From assembly GCF_001672915.1 (NCBI RefSeq), contig NZ_LZKR01000004.1, positions 124,001-188,000 on the forward strand: DNA of 64,000 nucleotides, written 5' to 3'. The notes under the pieces were generated by a model. It saw only the letters and a program-made list of their open reading frames with translations. It did not search any database and had not been told where the DNA came from. Positions 59,363-64,000 of the stretch are shown here, in pieces (position 1 is the stretch's first letter; every line of letters begins with the position of its first letter). The position numbers and the translations under genes were made by a program. This stretch comes from Mycobacterium sp. 1245805.9. GTDB lineage: Bacteria > Actinomycetota > Actinomycetes > Mycobacteriales > Mycobacteriaceae.

Positions 59363-60796
59363 TCAGGCACTATCCGCGATGAGCGCGGCGATCTGACGGC
59401 GGCTGACCTTGCCGGTCGCGTTGTACGGGATGCTGTCGACGATCGTCAGCCGCTCGGGCAGCTTGAAGTAGGCGATCAGCTCGCGGCAGTGCGACCGCAG
59501 CTGCTCGAGTGTCACTGGGGCGCAAGCAACTACGGCCGCCCCGACGCGCTGGCCGAGCTCCTCGTCGGCGACGCCGGCGACCGCGACGTCGCTCACCGCC
59601 GGATGGGAACGCAATGCCTCCTCGACTTCGACCGGCCCGAACTTCTCTCCCCCACGGTTGATCGTGTCACTCAGCCGGCCGCACGGGAAGATGTAGCCGT
59701 CGGCGTCCCGGCGGGCGAGATCACCGGTGTGCAGCCACCCCTCGGTGACGTTCTGGGTGGTGTTCACCCACAGCTCGCCGACCGTTCCCGGCGCGACGTC
59801 GTCGCCGGTGACGGGGTCCACCACGCGCACGTCGACGCCGGGCAGCGGCCGGCCGACCGAACCGGCCCGGGCCGCATCCCGGTGGTCTTGAGGCAGCAGC
59901 GTCGTGTACGCCCCGAGCGTCTCGGTCTGTCCGAACACGTTGGCGAAGGCGACGTGTGGAAGCGCGGCCATTGCCCTGCGCACCAAGGCAATTGGCGCGG
60001 CGGCGGCCCCGTACGCGATGGCGACCAAGGACGACAGGTCGCTGGTCGCAAAGTCGGGGTGATCGAGGATGCGCTGCAGCATCGTCGGTACCAGGAAGGT
60101 GGCCGTGACCCGGTGCTCCGCCACCAGCCGCAGCCATTCGCCGGCGTCGAAGCGCGGCTGCACCACCGACGTGCTGCCCGAGTACAAGCTGCCGAGCGTG
60201 CCCAGCGCGCCGCCGACATGAAAGAAGGGGACACACATCATGCCCACCGCGGGCGGGGCGTCCGGCCGGAACGGCGCGGCCATTCCCTTGATCCGGGCGC
60301 TGAGCTGCCGGGCGGAGATGCCGACGGCCTTGGGAAGTCCGGTCGTGCCGCTGGTGAACAGCACCAGGGCTTCCCCGTCGTCGGGGGGCGGTCCGGGCTC
60401 GGCCGCGTCATCCGCGAGGTCGGCGACGGTCAGGACGGTCGCTGCACCCGCGTCGCGCACCCGCTGCACGTACTGCTCCCCCGCGACGGCGACGTCGGCG
60501 CAGCCGGCGTTTTTCAGCAGTCCCTGCAGCTCCGGCGGCGTCAGCGCGGGATTCATCAGCGCGGCCGCGGCGCCGAGGCGCGCCGCGGCGAGCAAGGTCG
60601 CGATCGACATCAGGCTGCCGTTGTCGACAACCGCGACCCGCTGGCCGGCCGCCACGCCACGGTCGGCCAGGGTGGCCGCGCAGCGCCGAACCGTCGTCGC
60701 CAGTTCGCCGTAGCCGATGGTGCGCCCGTCGATGATCAGGGCAGCCCGGGCGGGATCGCCGGTCGCGGCGGCCTCGTGTATCGTCCCGATCTTCAT
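59363..60796 (-). CDS. AMP-dependent acyl-CoA synthetase/ligase
   Basis: Encodes 477 residues of the ANL family: LVLFTSGTTGLPKAVGISAR (P-loop A3), YGAAAAPIALVRRAMAA (A5 region), WLHTGDLARRDADGYIFPCG (A7), SDTINRGGEKFGPVEVEEAL (A8) and YNATGKVSRRQI with the catalytic Lys. It is close to fatty-acid or aryl-CoA ligases that make CoA thioesters; a complete C-domain supports thioester formation. It lies between two paralogous unknown genes, 9 bp from each, so it belongs to their operon. Confidence 0.92.
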   Translation of the reverse strand: MKIGTIHEAAATGDPARAALIIDGRTIGYGELATTVRRCAATLADRGVAAGQRVAVVDNGSLMSIATLLAAARLGAAAALMNPALTPPELQGLLKNAGCADVAVAGEQYVQRVRDAGAATVLTVADLADDAAEPGPPPDDGEALVLFTSGTTGLPKAVGISARQLSARIKGMAAPFRPDAPPAVGMMCVPFFHVGGALGTLGSLYSGSTSVVQPRFDAGEWLRLVAEHRVTATFLVPTMLQRILDHPDFATSDLSSLVAIAYGAAAAPIALVRRAMAALPHVAFANVFGQTETLGAYTTLLPQDHRDAARAGSVGRPLPGVDVRVVDPVTGDDVAPGTVGELWVNTTQNVTEGWLHTGDLARRDADGYIFPCGRLSDTINRGGEKFGPVEVEEALRSHPAVSDVAVAGVADEELGQRVGAAVVACAPVTLEQLRSHCRELIAYFKLPERLTIVDSIPYNATGKVSRRQIAALIADSA

Positions 60797-60805
60797 CCGC
60801 GGTCC

Positions 60806-61504
60806 CTAATACAGCGGCGACCAGGTGGAGGTGCGCAGCAGCCGGCTGGTCCACTGATCGCGCAGGTCCAGCGCGTCGTACATCCAGGTCCCGGGGGCGC
60901 GGTATTCGGCGGGAATGTGGGTGCGGAGCAGCTCGAGCAACGCCTCCGGCCTACTGATGCGCTGCATCAGGATCACCTCGCGCCGCACGTGGCTGCCGAG
61001 GGCGGGCTGGAAGGCGGCGTGCATGCTCAGCATGGATGACGGTTGGTCGAGGCCCTTGGCGTAGACCTCGCCGCATCTGACGATGTACTCCTCGAACTTG
61101 TCCTCGTACGGCCACATGGTGTCTTCCATGTAGAGGCTCATCTCGTGCTCTCGCCCGTCGACCGGCACCTCCTCGAGGCGGACGTCCTGCAGCGGCGACC
61201 ACGGCAGCGGCACCAGCAGCTTGGCGTCGACCTCGTGGCGCAGCTCGTCGAGGTGGCGCATCCACTCCTGCAGGTCGCCCTTCTGGACTCGCTGGGTCAG
61301 CCGCTCCCAGGCCGCTCCGTCGCGAACGGCGGTCATGGTGACCACCGTGTAGGCGGGTCCACTGCCATGCGCCTGGTTCGTGTACCACAGCAATCGCGCG
61401 TCGTTCCCGGCGGCGAGCATGGGCATCCAGCCTGTTCGAAATGCGGCCTCGAAGTCATCCTCGCTGCGGCCGCGGACCTTGTGCACCTCGTGCATGAACA
61501 GCAC
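60806..61504 (-). CDS. Conserved hypothetical protein, NIPSNAP-like, paralogue 2
   Basis: Encodes 232 residues, a clear paralogue of 58634-59353 along the whole length (FMHEVHKVRGRSEDDFEAAF, MSLYMEDTMWPYE, EYRAPGTWMYDALDLRDQW, end SPLY). First gene of the operon paralogue-ligase-paralogue. The two copies may form a heterodimer or act on successive steps. Divergent to a CMD-type gene with 190 bp between. No known family assigned with certainty. Confidence 0.75.
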   Translation of the reverse strand: MLFMHEVHKVRGRSEDDFEAAFRTGWMPMLAAGNDARLLWYTNQAHGSGPAYTVVTMTAVRDGAAWERLTQRVQKGDLQEWMRHLDELRHEVDAKLLVPLPWSPLQDVRLEEVPVDGREHEMSLYMEDTMWPYEDKFEEYIVRCGEVYAKGLDQPSSMLSMHAAFQPALGSHVRREVILMQRISRPEALLELLRTHIPAEYRAPGTWMYDALDLRDQWTSRLLRTSTWSPLY

Positions 61505-61694
61505 GCACAGACCTCCAGATTCGGGACGCCCGCCCGATGAGCGCCCTCAATCAACGGACCGTAGCCAACCAAATTTTCGGGGCGGCGCCGGGTATGCCTT
61601 TGCACGACCGCATGCGGGCGCCGACCTAGACAGCCGAGTTGAGAATCTGGTTTGCTCCACTAGGTAACGATGTTCCCCGGGCAGGAGTTCACGG

Positions 61695-62177
61695 ATGGCC
61701 CGAGTCAATGTTCCGGATGGCCCCGGCGGCGAAGCCGCCATGATCTGGTCGCTACGACCCCAGCTCGGCTCCATGGTCGAGCGGATGATCAGGGGCGCGT
61801 ACCAGCAGAGCATGCTGCCGGCCGAGGAGCGGGAGCTGGCCCGTATGCGCATCGCCCAGATCAACGACTGCGTCGCCTGCTCTGACTTCCGCGCCCAGTC
61901 GGTCCTGGACGCCGGCATCGCCCCCGAGCTGTACGACAATGTCGCCGCCTACGCCAGCTACCCGGGCTACACCCCGCGCCAGCGGCTGGCCATCGAGTAC
62001 GCGGAACGCTTCGCCACCGACCACGCGTCGATGGGCGACGCGTTCTTCGCTCGGCTGCGCGAGTCGTTCTCCGACGAGGAGATCCTCGATCTCACGCTGT
62101 GCGTGGCGGTGTTCCTCGGCCTGGGCCGTTCGCTGACCGTCCTGGGTGTCGACCAGTCCTGCGCCATCGACCTCTGA
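61695..62177 (+). CDS. Carboxymuconolactone decarboxylase/AhpD-like protein
   Basis: Encodes 160 residues: ELARMRIAQINDCVACSDFRA has the CxxC of the CMD/AhpD fold, with the nearby Glu/His relay replaced by local variants, and AIEYAERFATDHASMGDAFF is typical of the second half. AhpD-like proteins are thiol peroxidase/reductase-type helical proteins. It starts a plus-strand operon, divergent from the ligase operon. Confidence 0.87.
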   Translation: MARVNVPDGPGGEAAMIWSLRPQLGSMVERMIRGAYQQSMLPAEERELARMRIAQINDCVACSDFRAQSVLDAGIAPELYDNVAAYASYPGYTPRQRLAIEYAERFATDHASMGDAFFARLRESFSDEEILDLTLCVAVFLGLGRSLTVLGVDQSCAIDL

Positions 62178-62196
62178 CCCCGTCGGGAAGGACCCA

Positions 62197-62826
62197 ATGG
62201 ACCTCGCCTCGGTCGATGAACTGCTGACCACCACACGCGCGGTGCGCAGGCGCCTCGACCTGAACCGGCCCGTCGGTCGCGACGTGATCCTCGAGTGCAT
62301 CCGCCTCGCCATGCAGGCCCCTACCGCGAGCAACGCGCAGGACTGGCGATGGCTGGTGATCACCGACGCCGACAAGCGGGCCGCGATCGGCGACATCTAC
62401 CGCAGCGTCGGCGCCGAGTACCTCGCGTACGCGGCCAAGGAGGCGTCCGATCCCCAGACCCAGCGGGTCTACGCCGGTGCGCTGGCCCTGACCGACACGC
62501 TGGCCCGGGTGCCCGTGCACGTCATCCCCTGCCTGGACACCCGCATCGACAACTCGAATCTGCTCACCGCCGCGTCGGCCTGGGCGTCGATCATCCCGGC
62601 CGGCTGGAGCTTTTTGCTGGCCCTGCGGTCCCGCGGGCTGGGATCGGTGTGGACGACGATGCACCTGGCCAAGGAGCAAGAGGTGGCCGAGTTGCTCGGC
62701 ATCCCGCCCACGGCCACCCAGGCCGCGCTGTTCCCGGTCGCCTACACCGTCGGCACCGACTTCCGGCCGGCGTCGCGCCCGCCGGCGGAGACGATCACTT
62801 ATTGGGATAACTGGGGAGCCAGCTGA
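62197..62826 (+). CDS. Nitroreductase-family FMN oxidoreductase
   Basis: From ATG 62197 this encodes 209 residues: TTRAVRRRLDLNRPVGRDVI (R-x-x-R start), QAPTASNAQDWRWLVITD (FMN-binding) and ALRSRGLGSVWTTMHLAKEQ near the end (G-L-G-S-x-W-T). These enzymes use NAD(P)H and FMN on nitro groups, quinones or enones. Starts 19 bp after the CMD gene; its stop overlaps the next start (TGATG). Confidence 0.9.
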   Translation: MDLASVDELLTTTRAVRRRLDLNRPVGRDVILECIRLAMQAPTASNAQDWRWLVITDADKRAAIGDIYRSVGAEYLAYAAKEASDPQTQRVYAGALALTDTLARVPVHVIPCLDTRIDNSNLLTAASAWASIIPAGWSFLLALRSRGLGSVWTTMHLAKEQEVAELLGIPPTATQAALFPVAYTVGTDFRPASRPPAETITYWDNWGAS

Positions 62827-63320
62827 TGCAGTCCTACACCGTGCGATTTCACGTCGACGCGCCGCCGAAAAAGGTGTGGCGGGTGCTTCACCCGCCGGCG
62901 CCGCCCGACGCGCCGCGACCGCGGGTCCTCACCTGGCCCACCGGCAGCATGGAGATCCTCAACGAAGGCAACGAGGCCGGCGAGGGCTTGGTGCGCACCT
63001 GCATCTTCCCGGTGCCCAGGTATCTGCTGTCCGGCGGCAAGGGGCGGTCCTGGGAGAGCGTGACCGAGGCCGAGATCAACAAACTGTCGCGCTATGTGGC
63101 GGTCGGTGCGCCGCTGTGGTCGCGCGCCGAGGGCTATCACGAACTCGAGGAGCAGCCCGACGGCACCACCGTGCTGACCTTCCACGAGACCTACCACGCC
63201 TATAACCCGGTGCTGCGCTTCTTTCTGGAACGCCCCGTGCACGCGCGGATTTCTCGCGACAACCTCGAGGTGTACGAGCATGCGTTGGGCTACGCGGGGA
63301 AGGTGCGCCGCCTGACGTAA
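62826..63320 (+). CDS. SRPBCC-family protein
   Basis: Encodes 164 residues with a polyketide-cyclase-like fold: YTVRFHVDAPPKKVWRVLHP, then SMEILNEGNEAGEGLVRTCI, EEQPDGTTVLTFHETYHAYN and a C-terminal helix. Third gene of the CMD-nitroreductase-SRPBCC unit, which may work with the divergent ligase operon on one small molecule. Ligand unknown. Confidence 0.87.
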   Translation: MQSYTVRFHVDAPPKKVWRVLHPPAPPDAPRPRVLTWPTGSMEILNEGNEAGEGLVRTCIFPVPRYLLSGGKGRSWESVTEAEINKLSRYVAVGAPLWSRAEGYHELEEQPDGTTVLTFHETYHAYNPVLRFFLERPVHARISRDNLEVYEHALGYAGKVRRLT

Positions 63321-63656
63321 TGCCCTGCGCGGGCTGGCGGGAGCTTGTCACATTGGCCACTGAAACGAGACACAGAACAAACCGTCCGTCCGCGTGGCAA
63401 ACGGATCTCGTTCGACTGGAAGCCTTTTATCCGGCGGACCGAATGTTTGGTTAGACCGTTAGACGCTTGCCTAAAAAAGGGTGACGCGATTTGTGCGAAA
63501 ACCGACTATTTCGGGAAACTGCGCCCTACCGTGGGCTCCGCCGTGAATTTCCGTTCTCATCGTGCGGCGGACGCCACGGGTTCTCCAGGCCCGAGGGAAG
63601 GGGTCAGGATATTGATCAATTCGAGAAAAGATATTCGCCTGGTACAAGTTCCGTCC
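63321..63656. promoter_or_regulatory. Intergenic region with furA promoter area
   Basis: 336 bp with no credible gene. The last 60 bp are AT-rich (ATTGATCAAT palindrome 63611-63620, GATATT repeats at 63608 and 63630). In M. tuberculosis and M. smegmatis FurA binds an AT-rich region just before its start and the furA mRNA is leaderless; the same arrangement is plausible here. Confidence 0.45.
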
Positions 63657-64000
63657 GTGGCGCGTTACGCCGAGCGGCTTCGTTCGGCCGATCTGCGGGT
63701 GACCCGCCCGCGGATTGCGGTGCTCCATTCGGTGAACCTGAATCCGCACGCCGACACGGAAACGATCATTGGAGCCGTGCGTTCCTGTCTGCCGGACGTG
63801 TCGCGGCAGGCCGTGTACGACATCCTGCACGCGCTGACCGCCGTGCGGCTGTTGCGGCGGTTCCAACCGCCGGGCTCGGTCGCCCGCTACGAGACCCGCG
63901 TCGGCGACAACCACCACCACATGGTCTGCCGGACCTGCGGGGCGATCGCGGACGTCGACTGCGCCGTCGGCGCGGCACCCTGCTTGTCCGTTTCGGACAC
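63657..64000 (+). CDS. furA: FurA, Fur-family redox/metal regulator, 3' truncated by window
   Basis: Starts at GTG 63657 and is cut by the edge after 114 residues. It aligns by eye with mycobacterial FurA: ERLRSADLRVTRPRIAVLHS, the winged HTH (PDVSRQAVYDILHALTAVRL), GSVARYETRVGDNHHHMVCR with the HHH metal site and CRTCG, then DVDCAVG and APCLSVSD. FurA represses itself and the adjacent catalase-peroxidase gene katG, which should lie just past the window. Upstream codons contain no better start. Confidence 0.93.
   Translation, partial: MARYAERLRSADLRVTRPRIAVLHSVNLNPHADTETIIGAVRSCLPDVSRQAVYDILHALTAVRLLRRFQPPGSVARYETRVGDNHHHMVCRTCGAIADVDCAVGAAPCLSVSD

Noticed and set aside
59078..61039. 653-codon plus-strand frame opposite the AMP ligase
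   Set aside because: Shadow; composition is Gly/Arg-rich and no motif is present.
1..64000. tRNA, rRNA, insertion sequences, prophage
   Set aside because: No tRNA-like cloverleaf, transposase or integrase sequence was seen on either strand.

Overview
The window is high-GC actinobacterial DNA and almost certainly comes from a slow-growing Mycobacterium, most like the M. avium complex. From 28 kb to the right edge it follows, by my memory of the M. tuberculosis map, the block Rv1932 to Rv1909c: tpx, a GlxA/AraC regulator, a DJ-1/PfpI protein, an SDR, an Rv1927-like membrane protein, fadD31, an esterase-like lipoprotein, an Rv1919c-like SRPBCC protein, intact aceA (isocitrate lyase 2), an Rv1914c-like protein, an MBL-fold protein, fadB5, a PEBP lipoprotein and the start of furA. 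Many extra operons are inserted between these genes. An F420-type (Ddn-like) oxidoreductase, DinB/mycothiol-type proteins, an MmpL transporter and PapA-like acyltransferases also fit a mycobacterium. I saw no tRNA, rRNA, CRISPR array, insertion sequence or prophage.

Layout. 1-3.5 kb: end of a Pro/Ala-rich type VII-substrate-like protein, followed by small AT-richer genes including a barstar-family immunity protein, then a frameshifted gene. 3.5-14 kb: metabolic and regulatory genes (oxidoreductase, cycA, VOC/AraC pair, methyltransferase/acyltransferase operon with a divergent TetR, 2OG-dioxygenase with a divergent IclR). 14-26 kb: an apparent lipid locus with an epimerase, a CitA/CitB-type two-component system, an MmpL transporter, three condensation-fold acyltransferases and an acyl-CoA-dehydrogenase-like flavoprotein. 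Three intergenic regions here share one spaced sequence motif. 26-37 kb: NYN protein, nitronate monooxygenase, tpx, GlxA/PfpI operon, a four-gene ArsR operon, Ddn-like protein, SDR and fadD31. 37-41 kb: an ECF sigma-factor operon with DUF899 and SDR genes, preceded by a terminator-like leader. 41-49 kb: AtoE transporter with an allophanate hydrolase, esterase, SRPBCC and small exported proteins, LLM oxidoreductase. 49-58 kb: aceA, MBL protein, a second ArsR-SRPBCC operon running into fadB5, SRPBCC, PEBP lipoprotein, lipase, Mpo1-like/TetR operon. 58-63 kb: an AMP-ligase flanked by two paralogous unknown proteins, with a divergent CMD/nitroreductase/SRPBCC operon. 63.6 kb to the edge: furA, cut by the window.

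Several regulators sit beside a visible operator. Two TetR genes have 14-18 bp palindromes with a CA centre. IclR has two overlapping palindromes. Two separate ArsR operons share the same geometry: TTGACA, 18 bp, an AT-rich -10 box, and a start codon at the expected +1, which suggests leaderless autoregulated transcripts. The best candidates for something undescribed are the motif-linked acyltransferase/MmpL/two-component locus, the paralogue-ligase-paralogue cluster at 58.6-61.5 kb, and the barstar-associated island at the left edge. Family assignments are from reading the sequences; no database search was run.
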